Shown piece by piece: positions 28,811-41,400 of a stretch of 64,000 nucleotides of DNA. The notes beneath the pieces were generated by a model. It was given only the letters and a program-made list of their open reading frames with translations, was not told the origin of the DNA and ran no database searches. Numbering within the stretch: the first letter of the stretch is position 1; the number at the start of each line of letters is the position of its first letter. Source of the DNA: Ustulina deusta (Eukaryota; Ascomycota; Sordariomycetes; Xylariales; Xylariaceae); the NCBI GenBank assembly GCA_023159155.1, contig JAJNNX010000057.1, forward strand, positions 1-64,000, given 5' to 3'. Made by a program: the position numbers and the translations under genes.

Positions 28811-28849
28811 TAGCTATAAAAGCTTTATTTAATGAATTATAACAAAAAT

Positions 28850-29091
28850 TAGCTATAAAGTTATAAATATATTTATTATATTTTATAATAAATAGTTTTA
28901 TTATTATTATTTAATTTAAATATATAAATAAGTTTTTAGAACTATTTATATAAAAGTTTATTTTTAATAAATATTAAACAATATAAATATTAGATCTATT
29001 ATAATATTAACTTTTTATTAAATAAACTTTATTATTATAATATTATAACAAACTATTATATTAGTTTATTTAATATAGCAAAGTTGTTATG
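28850..29091 (+). repeat. Left LTR of G, second half
   Basis: Matches 37669-37909 and continues the LTR cut by F. Confidence 0.78.
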
Positions 29092-29966
29092 TTTTAAATA
29101 ATTATTGTTTAGTTAATATTAAACAGACCTAATTAATTATATAATATAAAATAGTTTTTAAAAATTTGATTCTAGAACAAATATAATAGTTATTTCATTA
29201 ATTATAAGTATATATTACTTAATTTAAAAATTAAATAAATATAATTAATAAGCTAAAAAATTTAAACTTATATAATTAATAAAGTTTAATAAAAACTTAA
29301 AATAACTTAAAAGATTTATAATATAAATTAAAAAATATATTTAATATTATAATAAAAATTTTATAAAAAAAGAAAAAGTCTTATATATAGCAGAATATTT
29401 TATTAGAAATATTTTAAAATAGTTTAAACTTATAATAAAAAATTATATAAAATAAAAAAAAGCTAATTATAATAATAGTATAAAAGCAATATTTAAAAAT
29501 ATTCTAAAGTTTAAATTAGTATTAATAAATATATATAGGAATTTTAAAAAAAAATATTAAACTAAACAAAAAGTTATAATAATATATTAAAAAAAATAGT
29601 ATATAAATATATAGCTAAGTTTAAAAAGGTTCTAGTACAAACTTTATAATTAAATATTAATATATTAATAATAGTATTTTATAACAAACTAAAAAAGTTA
29701 ATTCAAAATAAGTTGTATAAAAATAAAAAACTAAACAAATATAAAAATTATATTATTTCGGCTATCAAAATTAATAACTAACTTTATAAACAATAGTAAT
29801 AAAAAAAATAAAAAAATATGTTTTATTTAGCAAATATTTAAAGGCAATAAATATAAAAATCTATAATTATAAAAACTTATATAAAACTTATAGAACTTAA
29901 TATAACTAATAAAAACAAAAACTAAAACAGGGTTAAATATTATAATTATAATTAAAAAAAACATTA

Positions 29967-31828
29967 ACATAGGACACAAGCTAATTACTAATACAAATCA
30001 ATTGCCAATTTTTTTGCACTTTCGTATATATAAGTTAAATAATTCAACTATAACACAAAAAATCAATTAGATCTAATTAGAAATATTGTTACTAAATATT
30101 TCTATAGTATTTTAATAAGTACGCAAGTTATACCTAGGCTTACCGCATGTTCTATATTGTTATATATGCAATATACCCCCTTTCATATAATAACTACTTT
30201 GCTACACTTTTTTTATTATTTGCTTTTTAATAGCTTGTTTGGTTTTAAAATCTTGTTTTTTCTATATAATAAATAACTTTTTATTCTATATATATATATT
30301 TTTTTTGTATAGCAGCATTAGCTAAATATTTCATTTGCTATACAAAGTTTAACAACCTTTCTTTTTCATAATACAACCTTATATACAAGCAGCGTTATAT
30401 TTTTTATAATATAATTAATAATATTTAAAATAATACTTAGTAAGCTATTTTAATATTATATAACTTTATTTTTAATATATTTAGCTTACAATTATGCATT
30501 GGTTGTATTATATAGAATTTTTGATTGCTAAAGAACCAAAGATCTATTAGATAATCTAAAAGGTGTTTTGGTTAGCAATTAGACTTCGAGCTAGAAATAT
30601 ATATGTTTTGGATTATATAGCACTAATCTAGTGCTTCTAAAACCTCCTCAAATATTAAATTCTATTATAGAAGCTTTGTACGCTTTATAAAATATAAGAA
30701 AAAAATCCTTTTTAATAATATAGGTAATATGTATCCGTATTAAATTATTGATTTTTTTTGCGTACAAACGTTTTAATAGGCCAAAACAACTAATATTAAA
30801 AGGTTAAAGTTAGTGCAACAAATAAGTAAGCATACAAAAAGTAATAATATTATAATCTTTATAATATAGTATAAAATTAGTTAAATAATAGCTTTTGTAG
30901 CTATTAAAGATTAATAAGCAATAAATACCCTTTATATAACTAGCTATATATAAATTAAAATAATTAATCCAATTTAAACTTTGTTTATTTATTATCTAGC
31001 TATTTTTTATAACTATAATTCTTTAGTTATATAATAGTTAGCTATTAGTATACTAGAACAAAAAATAAGTTTTGCTTACTAAAATAATATATAGCAGAAC
31101 TATATAGCTATACGAACTAACACTTTAAATAACAATTAATTATTTATAATTACTTAGCTAAATAGCCCTTGGTTATCTATGCCGGTCAGATATTGTTATA
31201 ACTATTTTAAATAAAATTTGGCTTATTATAAAGCTTGTTTTATTAAAATTATAAATATCCTTTTTTAAAATATTATATTTAGTTATTATATTTTATATAA
31301 GCTTAAACTATTTGTTATATATAATAAGATTTTTATAAAAAATTTACTAGTAATTAATTTTTTAATTAAAACATATTTTAAACATAAAATATTATTATAT
31401 AAAGTTTAAAGCTTAATTAACGCTAACCTTAGGTGTATTATATTTATATAACAATTAATTAGCTATATTTTTAATATTACTTATCTAAAACAAAAACAAT
31501 TATAAAACTAAACCTATAATATATTATATAATAGTATTTTTTTTAAGTTTAATTAATTTTTAATGTTATATAATAAATATTTGGTAGGTTTGTTTGCTAG
31601 CGCGCCGATTGCAAAAAGTTATATAAAGAACATTATAGATTTGTGCTATATAATTAATAGTTAATTTTTTGTTGCAATTAAAAGCTTCTAATATAAGCTG
31701 CAAATCTGCTTTGTTTTAAAAAAGTGCTATTATTATTAGTTATAAAAATAGTAATTAAAAAAAAAGCGTACAAAAGTGCAAAAAAATTGGCAATTAACTT
31801 GTGTTAGTAATTAGCTTGTGTCTTACGT
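29967..31828. mobile_element. T3: TIR DNA transposon, 1,862 bp
   Basis: Third copy of the T family, with TA at 29965-29966 and 31829-31830 and ends ACATAGGACACAAG and CTTGTGTCTTACGT. It keeps more C and G than T2 in places (for example 30530-30680), so it would be the best source for a transposase comparison. Inserted in the G interior. Confidence 0.85.
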
Positions 31829-31830
31829 TA

Positions 31831-34800
31831 TGCTTAAAACTATAATAAGTTATAAAAAAAATAAAAATATAAAAATATAAAATAAACTAACGCAATAATA
31901 ATAATAATATTATCAATTAGTTTAATATAATTAAAAAAATAATGAAAAATAATAAAATTTATTTTATAATATAATAAATATATTTTAAATAAAATATATA
32001 AACAATACTTTTATATTTAATAATTAGTAAGCTTTATAAAATAATAATAATTATTATTATAAATAAAAAAATATTTAATATGCTTAAGTTTATTAAAAAT
32101 ATATTTGAACTATTCATATATAAAAAGATTTTAATAAGCTATATAATAAAAATATATATATTATAAAAACTTAAAAAAGTATATATAATATAATAATATA
32201 GCAGAATTATTAAAAAGATTTAATATAAAAATGCTTATAAGCAATTCAACTAAATATTTTAATATATACTAATATAAAAATAATAAAATTTGTTTATTTT
32301 ATTTTATTAGTAAAAAATAAAAAAAATGAAACAATATAAATATTTATATAGTATAAAAAGTAATTATAATATATATCCAGTTTATAATAATTATAAAAAT
32401 AATAAATACTTAAATAAAAATATATATTATTTAAATTATTTAAATATAATATAATTATAAAAAGTAAAAACTAAAAAATATATTTGTTATAAAAATAAAT
32501 AGAAATATAATATTTATAAATAAAAAAATTGAATTAGTATAAAATTATTATTAATAAATAATAGCTTAATAAAAATCTAAATTATAAAAAATTAGCTAAA
32601 AAATAATAAATATTTAAAATAAATTAAAAACTATATGTATAAAAATTATAATTATTAATTAATAAATAATTAATTAAATAATATGATATTTAAATTAATT
32701 AAAAAAAAATATTACTGAACCAAAAAAAAAAAAAAAAATTTAAAAAAAAAAAAAAAAAAGCTTTAAAGTATAGATTATTTTATATTAAAAGCAATATTAA
32801 ATTATTAAATATAAAAAACTTTAAGTAAGCTATAAAAACTAAATAATATAATCTTAGTAAAAACTAGAACTAATATATTAAAAGATTTAAAAGCAATAAT
32901 AAAACTTATTATTAAAAGCTATTATTATAAAAATATTATAAAAAAATAAAAAAAGCTTTTAGTACTAAAAATAAATAAAGAATATAATATAATATTATAA
33001 ATATATTATATAATTTATTAATATTATATTTATATAATAAATAAAATTAAAAATATATAGTTTTAAAATAAATTAAATAAATAGTACTAAATAAACTATA
33101 TTTAAACAAAATTTATATTAGTTTTTAAAATATATATTAAAAAGTTTAATAACAATAAAATAAATTAATAATATAAACTAATATTATATTATAAAAAAGT
33201 ATGAATATTATAAAAAGAATTCTAACAAAATAATATATAACAAAAAAATAAATTATAATTATAAGCTAAATTATAAAAAAAAAGAAATTTAATTACTTTT
33301 TGAAATAAGCTTAGTTATAACTAAATTAAGCGTAAGTTAAATATATAAAATATAAAAAATATAAAATAATGATAAATAATTATAAAGAATTAATAATTAA
33401 TTTAATTTATTAAAAAAATATTATATATAATAAATATAAATATTTTAATATATATTATAATAAACTTAAAACGTTTATAAATATTAATGCTTAAATAAGC
33501 TTTATTTGATTATAAATTATTAAAAGTTTAAAAATGATTATAAAATTTAAAAATAAGCTTAAGCTTAATATTATAAAAATATTATATTAAAAATATTTTA
33601 GTTATAAAAAAGCAATTTTAAAATAAACTAAAATATAAACTAATTTTAATAAAATATATTAAAAAGAAATTTAATTATTAAAAAAACTAAAAAAAAAACT
33701 TAAATAAATTTAAAGAAATAAAAATTATGATATATATATTTATTAAAAATTTTAAACTAAAACTTAATATTGAAATATTAAATAAATATAAAAAATTTAG
33801 TAATTTATTTAAAAAAAAACATAATATAAAAATAAAATTACTAAAATATAAATAATAAAACTATAAAATATTATTAATTAAAAAATAATTTAAAGAATTA
33901 AATAATTATTTATAATAAAATTTAGCAAAAAAATATATATAATTATTAATATTATTTATTAGATTATTAATTTTATAAATATTAAAAAAACTAAAAAAAA
34001 TAAAGAAATTAAATAAAAACTATATATTAATTATAAAAACATAAATTTAAAAATAAAAAATTTTATAAAATTTTTATTAAAAATTAAAAACTTAAAAAAT
34101 AAGTTATAAAAACCAAAATAATTTATAATATTAGATTTGCTAAATATTTATTATTAAATTAAAATTATATTAAAAAATAAATAAAAAATAGTTTTTAAAA
34201 TACAATATAAACTATTTAAATATTTAGTAATATTATTTAGTTTTATTAATATATTAGTAAGTTTTTAAACAAAAATTATAAATATATTATAAAAATATAT
34301 TAATTAAATTATTATAATATATTTTAATAATATTTTAATTTATTTACAAATATTTAAAAAATATATTAAATATATTAAAAAAAGTACTTATAATATTATA
34401 AAATATTAAATTATTAGTATATTTAAAAAAAAAAGCAAATTTTATAAATAAAAAATAATTTTTTTTAGATTTATAATAATATTAAAAAAAATATAAATTT
34501 CAAAATTAAAGTTTTTAGTAATAAAAAATTAACTAATATTTAACTTAGTAAATAATATAAAAATATTTATAAAGTTTATAAACTATATTTAAAGCTTTAT
34601 AAAAAATTTTTAAAAAATTATTGTATTTTTTATAAACTTACTAAAAAAACTTAAATATTTTAATAAACAAAAAAAACAAAAAATATTTAATAAAATAAAG
34701 AAATTAATAATAAATAATCTAATAATAAAATTATTAAAATTAAAATTAATATAATAAAAATAAAAAGTTATATTTAGTAGTATTTTTTTTAAAAAGTTTT

Positions 34801-36431
34801 TAGACTTTATAACAAACTATTTTTTATTAAATAAAAAACTTATAGCTATAATATAAATATTTAAAAAATAAAAATATTATTTATATAAACTAAAATAACT
34901 AATAAAAATATATTTAGATTATAAAAATTTTATTATTTTTATAACAATAAAATTATTAAATAAATAATAAATAAAATAAATAAAAAATTTTTTTTAGTTC
35001 AATTTTAATATTTTTTATATTAAAAAAAATATAAAAATAAATATACTAAATTAACAAAACAACTATAAATAAAACAAAAAAAGAATCTGAAATATTTTTA
35101 TAAAAAAATCAAAATTAAATATTAATATTTATAATAATACAAATAAACTATAGTAAATAAATATAAAAATTAATTTAAAAATATGAAAAAAATATAAAAA
35201 GTTTAAAAGTAATATAAATAGCTAGCTTATAAAAATAAAAATATATATATTATAACTAATGCTATATATTATTAAAATTTTTAAAAAAAATTAATTTAAA
35301 ATATTTATAAAAATAAATAAAATAAATATTAAAAAAAAATTAAAAATTAAAATTAAAATTTAATAATTATATAATTTTCTAAAAATTAAAAAAAAATTAA
35401 AAAAACTATATAAAAATATAATATATATAAAAAAATAAAAGGATTAAAATATAAACTATATGAATTAATATAAATAATTAAATTATTAAACAAAACTTAA
35501 AAAATTATTATATTTGATTTTATTATAAAATTATTAAAATTAAAAGAATTAATAATAAAAATAAAATATAATTTTATTTTAATTATTATGAATAAACTTA
35601 TAAAATATAAAAGTTTTATATTATATAAAAAAGTAAGTTTTTTAAAAGATTTAGTTTATATAATTATAAAATATATTTTTAATAAATATAAATTTTTAAA
35701 AAAAATTAATATAAATTAAAAAAATATAATAATTTTTAAGTTTTAGCAATTTTTAATAAAGACTTTAAAAATTAAATATAAAATATTAATAATTTATTAT
35801 TTATAAACAAATAAATAAACAAAAAAACTAAATTAAATATTTAAATAATATTTTTAATATTATTTTAATAAATAATAAAATAACTAAATTAAATTATTAT
35901 TATTAGTAAAATATATTTATAATAATTTAAATAATAAGTTTATAAAAATATTATTATTTAAAATAAACTATAGTTTTAACCTAAATAATAAACAAACTAA
36001 AGTTTTAAGAATTATAGCGCTAAAAATAAATATATAAACTAAAAAGCTTATAAACTTATAATAAAAGTTATAAAATAAGTTATTATTTATTTAAAATAAA
36101 ATAAAATATTATTATAACAAAAATAAATTATTAAAACTAATCTTTAAAAAAAAATTAAAATGTATATTTTAAAACGTAATATTAAAACAAAACAACTAAG
36201 CAAAAAAGTTAATTTTAAATAAATTAGATTATTTAAAATTATTAAAAAATATAAAAATATATTTAATATTTAATATTTTATTATTAAAACTAATACTAAA
36301 AAATACTATATTAAAAATAAAACTTAAAATAAAATTAAACTAAAATAAATATAATATTAAAAAAATATTAAATTTATATTAAAACAAAAAAAATTTTAAA
36401 TATTTAGTTAAATAAAAAAAATAGTTATATA
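31831..36431 (+). other. Interior of element G after T3
   Basis: About 4.6 kb of extremely AT-rich, A-biased DNA with no open frame. By position it should be the ruined gag-pol region of G; I could not identify any motif. Confidence 0.6.
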
Positions 36432-36656
36432 AGTTACGGCTGGCTGGCTGGCTGGCCCACTGACCCCTTATCGATAAGGGAACCCATGGGTGGCACGGGC
36501 CACCCATTGCGCACACAACCATCCAACCGTACATACATAAATCTCTCCACATATTATTTGTACTTAGTTTCCTTCTTCTTTCTTTATCTCACGATTAATA
36601 TACATTTGGAACCCCAACTAGGAGCCTTGCCTCTTAAAAGGACACCTGCCGTGACA
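36432..36656. mobile_element. Non-RIPed solo LTR-like island
   Basis: 225 bp of normal composition inside AT DNA, bounded by ATATA on both sides (36427-36431 and 36657-36661), though ATATA could occur by chance here. Ends are GTTACGGC at the left and GCCGTGACA at the right, an inverted pair usual for fungal LTRs (TGTCACGGC on the minus strand). It includes four GGCT repeats, a perfect 16-bp palindrome CCCTTATCGATAAGGG and a TATA-like CACGATTAATATAC. Likely a solo LTR from a family not otherwise present. Confidence 0.55.
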
Positions 36657-36661
36657 ATATA

Positions 36662-37375
36662 TAAAAAATATATAAAAATTTAAAAAATATTTAAAAAATA
36701 TTAAAAAACTTTTTATATAATTTTATTATTAATACTTAGATTAACTAATTTTAAAAAAGCAAAGTTAATTAACTAAATAATAAAAGAACTAAATATATTT
36801 TAATCTAATTTAAAAAAAAAAACTAAAAAAAGTTCTAACTAGTTTTTTTTTGTAGCATTTTTATTTTTTTAACTAATCTAATTTATTTAATTTATTAAAA
36901 GATTAAAATTTATAATTTATTATTTAGACTTTTTATTTTTAAAAAAAATGTTTTTAAAAATAAAAATAAAACAATTTAAAAAAAGTTTTATTTTAGCAGT
37001 TTTTTTTTTATATTTAAAATATTAATATTTAAATATAATTTAATTAAAAAAGTTTATAAAAACGCTAGAACTATTGCAAAAATAATTAGTATAAATATAT
37101 TTTTTATAATAAGAAATATTGTTTATTATTTTATAAAAGAAAAACAATTAAAAGAATAGAAATAAAATATAACTTTATATTTAACCTATTAAATTAAAAA
37201 AGCTAAAGTAAAATATTATTTAGTTTTAATAGACTTGGATTTTTTTATATAACTAAATATTTTTAAAAAATTAGTAAAAAAAAGCTTAAAAAAAATAAAA
37301 CAAAAGGACCTAAAAAAAAAAGTACTTATTAATTAAAGATTATTAAAAATAATGATTCTAAAAAAAAAGAAATAA
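36662..37375 (+). other. 3' end of the G interior
   Basis: AT-rich G DNA between the solo LTR and the right LTR, ending in the candidate polypurine tract. Confidence 0.6.
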
Positions 37376-37909
37376 TATTATAAACTAATAATATAAAGAA
37401 TTTATTAAAACAACTAAGCATAGGGCGCAAAAAAGGGCTTTTAATATATAACTAATAAAAAAAATATTGAAAGTTTTAAATTATATAATAAATTACTAGA
37501 TTATTAGTAAGCAAATAAACTTAAATTATATAATAAATTATTAGATTACTAGTAAGTAAATAAGCTTAGATTATTTGTAAAAACGTAAGTTTAGATTACT
37601 AATAAGTAGGTAAGCTAAAGAAAAATAAAGTTTAATTAGCAAAACTTAATATTAAATAGAGAAAAAAATAGCTATAAAGTTATAAAGATATTTGTTATAT
37701 TTTATAGTAAATAGTTTTTTTTTTCTTTTAATCTAAGTATATAAATAAGCTTTTAGAACTATTTGTATAGGAGTTTATTTTTTAATAAGTACTAAGCGAT
37801 ATAAGTATTAGATCTATTATAATATTGATTTTTTATTAAACAAACTTTGTTATTATATTACTATAGCAAACTACTATATTAGCTTGTTTAATATAGCAGG
37901 GTTATTATA
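37376..37909 (+). repeat. Right LTR of G
   Basis: 534 bp against about 487 in the left copy. The excess is mostly one extra copy of a tandem unit of about 45-50 bp (about 37466-37567) containing ATTACTAGATTATTAGTAAG. Confidence 0.8.
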
Positions 37910-38019
37910 AAATATATAACTAAAAAAAAAAGTTTGTTTATATTTTATTAATTATAATAAAATAAAAAATATATATTTATTAAATATTTATTAATAAATA
38001 ATTAATAAATTTAAAGTAG

Positions 38020-38156
38020 TATTATAATTAGTTAAATAAAGTTTTTATAGCTAGTTTATTAATATTATAAATAAAAATTCTAAGCTATAAAAAAAAAAAA
38101 AAAAAAAAGTTAAAATTTATAAAATAAATAAATATACATTTTATATATATAGCTAT
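38020..38156 (-). repeat. Right (5') LTR of H, first half
   Basis: Matches 645-770 and is cut by A3 at GCTAT (38152-38156). The DNA just to its left (37915-38019) is the first interior sequence of H and matches the start of the F interior at 24089 on the opposite strand. Confidence 0.8.
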
Positions 38157-38459
38157 TGTTAAATAGGCTTTATACGATATATCGTACGTAAAACAAATAA
38201 CGCGCGTGGATAGAATATAATATATTATATTATGTTATTTATAAAAAAAAAAAAAAAAAAAAAAATGTTTGTACAAAGCATAAGTCTTTTATATTTATAT
38301 AAGAGCTTACGCTATTATACGAGCTAATATAATAAAAAAGAAATAAAGTCCTTTTTGTCTAGCTAAAGTCTAACTAATATTTATATAACAACTAAGTATA
38401 AACTTATATTTTATATAAGTTATACAATAAGGTTATAACTAATACTAGTTATTCTAATA
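38157..38459 (-). repeat. Left LTR of A3
   Basis: Begins TGTTAAATAGGC, with the intact TG terminus. Confidence 0.88.
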
Positions 38460-41400
38460 CTAGCTATTTTTTTTTTTGGTTATAACTGCTTATTATATAA
38501 AAGAAACAAAAAAAAATAACTATATAACTACTTAAATATATATATAAAAGTTTAACTACTAAAAAAGCAACTAGATTAGTAATTTAGTTTATATATATAG
38601 CTATTAGATTAATAGATTATTTTTTTCTAATAAAGTTATATAATAATATTGTAAAGCTACTGCTTTAGCTGTACGGTTGGTTAAAAACTATAAGCTAAAC
38701 GTTACTTAATAACTATTTGAATTAAAGCTAAATATTTGCTTCTGCTTTGTATAATAGCAAAGTTTATAATTAGCTAGCTTGTCCGGTTAATAGGCTTTAT
38801 ATAAACAGTTGTTAGTTAAAAGCTTTTAAAATTGTTTATGTTTAGTTAATTAAGCAGGTTATTTATATAAAAAAAAATTAACTAATTAGAAGTCAGGTTA
38901 GCTTATATATAAAAAAACTTATATATAAAAAGGTGCTCGAGTTTTCTATTGCTTTTTATTTTTTTGTTATTTTTTAAAATTTTTTGTTTTATATGTTTGT
39001 TTATTTTTATATATTATATATATTTATATAATAAATATTATTTAGTTTTTTAGTAATAATAGTTATATATTAAGAATTATTAGCTAGAATAGCAACTATT
39101 ATATAGTATTGCTACTAATAAACAATCCTAATAATTATTCGTTTATTATAGCGTTATGCGTTAATATATATATTTGTTTTTTTGTTATATATATATTTGT
39201 TTTAGTATATTGCTAATATTTTTTATTTTTTATATATAAACCAATAAAGCTTAGGTTGCTGCTATATTATTAGTTAATATATAAATCCGGGTGCTTGCTA
39301 ATATGCTTTTTATATATTTAATTGTGCTTATTTTTTGCTAAAAAGGTTATTTTTGCATAGTTTTTATTTAGTTGCGCAGTATTACTATTGCTATATATAT
39401 AGAAAATGCTTATATAGTATATAGTAGTTACTTGTTTTATAGCTATTGCTAGATTATTAAGTTTTAAAGTAATATTTATGTAGCGTATGTTTAGTGTTTG
39501 TATAGCGCTTAGTGTAATTATTACGTTTAAAAAAAAAAAAGTAAATTAATTATATAATAAAGAAAATAAAGAAAAAAAAAATAGAAAAGAGTAGCGTTTA
39601 TATTTGTTTTTTTTTTTAGAATTAATTTATTATATATTACTTTTATATTTCTGACTTTTTTTTTTTTATAAATACTATAGTTATATATAATTTTTTATGT
39701 TTTATTAATAAATATTTTTATTTATATAATTAATTTGTTTATTAATACAAAAGTTTTTAAAACTTAGTTTAGTATTTTTTTTATAAACATATTAGCTAGA
39801 TTATTTTTATTATTAATTTATTATATTTTAAAGATTTTTTATTTTTTATATAATTTTTTTAATAATATAATATTAATTATTAAGCGTTTTTGTTATATAG
39901 TGCTAAGCTTAATAAAATAATTATATAACAACTTTAAATTAAAATATAAAATAGCTAGAATTAAAAATAGTTATAGCATAGTTATAATTTTTAAAAATAT
40001 TATATAAAGGGCAATAGTACTATTAAAACTATTAATTATACTATATAATTTATTTATAAGTATGCTTTTAGTTACTTTTTTATATTTGCTCGAATTCCAG
40101 TATATAATATTTTTTTTAATCTTAAAGCTTAAATTCTTTTTTATATAATATTTAATCCTTAATACAATTATAAATCTAAATTAAAAAGTTATATTTATAT
40201 TGTTTATAAATAACCTATTTATAAAAATAAATAGTTTTATATAATATAGGTCTATTAGTATAAAAGTTAAACCGTAATTTTTATTATTTGTTTGCTACTA
40301 GATTCTTTAGTTTAAATTCTTAATATTATATAGCTTAAAATATATAACTTAAGCAGCTATATATAAATTATATACTGCTTTAAGCTAATAAATACTATTA
40401 ATATATATACTTCTTACTTATTATAAAACATATTACTATATATAATTAATTATATAGAAATTAATTTAGTCTAATTAGTTTGTTTGGCTTTTTTAAGTTA
40501 AAATAATATTTTTTTTAGCTTTATATAAAACTTAGCTTGCTACAATTTGTATTTTTTTTTTTTAAAAAAGCCTAGCAATACAAAACTAAACATATTATCT
40601 GTTTGCAATCCAGTAATACTAAAGTTATTTAAAGGTCTTTTAATAAAAAGTAAATATAAGTTATATATAAAAATAGTTATACCGAGCTGTTTATAGTAAT
40701 ACTAGTAGTATATTTTAAACTAGTACAAACTTAATTTAGCAAGTTTATATAAAAGTTATATAATCTATAGGATTGTTTTATTAAAATATTTCAATTTTAG
40801 TTTGGATAATAGTTATATAAAGATTTTTTTAGCTAATTTGTTTTTTAATTATATATATACTTATATAATATTTTAAAGTTTGCCCAAAGCGTTAAAGTTA
40901 TAAATTAGAAAAAGTTCTAATATAAGTAGCAATCTTTAGCTTATTTGCAAGATTATTAGTAACTAAATAAGCACTATTTTTTTTAAGATATTATTATAGT
41001 TTTATATAATAAATCGGGACTTTTTATATAGCTTAGTTGTTTTTTTTTTATTTTTTATATAAGCTAGAACTTAAAAATATAAATATTACTATATTTTATT
41101 AGATTATATTTTATAAATTAAAATATATTTTATATAATAAAATTATTAATTTTAGTAGCGTTAGATTTTTTAAATAAAGCTTTAGATATATTAATAATAC
41201 TATTTTTGCATAGCTTAACAGCTAGGGCATAGTTCTGTTTTTTTTTAAAAGTTAAAAATAATCGACTAATTTGTTACATAAAGGTTATATAAAATATTAT
41301 AGCTTTTAGGGGTTATTTATGTTTTTTTTATATAATAAAGGTTTAAAAAGGTTATATTTTATTTTATTTTTTAGTATGTTTGTCCAAAATATTTTTTTTA

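Larger units (their letters stand above)
23852..28844 (+). mobile_element. Element F: H-family LTR element, 3'-truncated, inside G's LTR
   Basis: Flanked by the TSD AAAAT (23847-23851 and 28845-28849). The 5' LTR is 23852-24088 (237 bp). Only about the last 60 bases of the 3' LTR remain (around 26920-26949 and 28813-28844). The interior aligns with H up to about 26920 and then jumps to the LTR end, so about 2.3 kb of 3' interior and most of the 3' LTR are missing. T2 sits in what remains. Without T2 it is about 3.1 kb. F is the opposite orientation to H. Confidence 0.85.
23607..37909 (+). mobile_element. Element G: LTR retrotransposon, about 7.2 kb without insertions
   Basis: LTRs are 23607-23851 plus 28850 to about 29091 (split by F) and 37376-37909. 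The TSD AAATA is at 23602-23606 and 37910-37914. The LTR starts as RIPed TGTTACAAACTAATAATAC. A purine run (AAAAAAAAGAAATAA) directly before the right LTR is a candidate polypurine tract and sets plus orientation. It is interrupted by F, T3 and a solo LTR. Subtracting these gives about 7.2 kb, a normal full-length size. The interior is among the most AT-rich DNA here and no domain is readable. Confidence 0.82.

Noticed and set aside
36486..36683. 65-codon frame
   Set aside because: Spans the solo-LTR island and its AT flank, so it crosses an insertion boundary.
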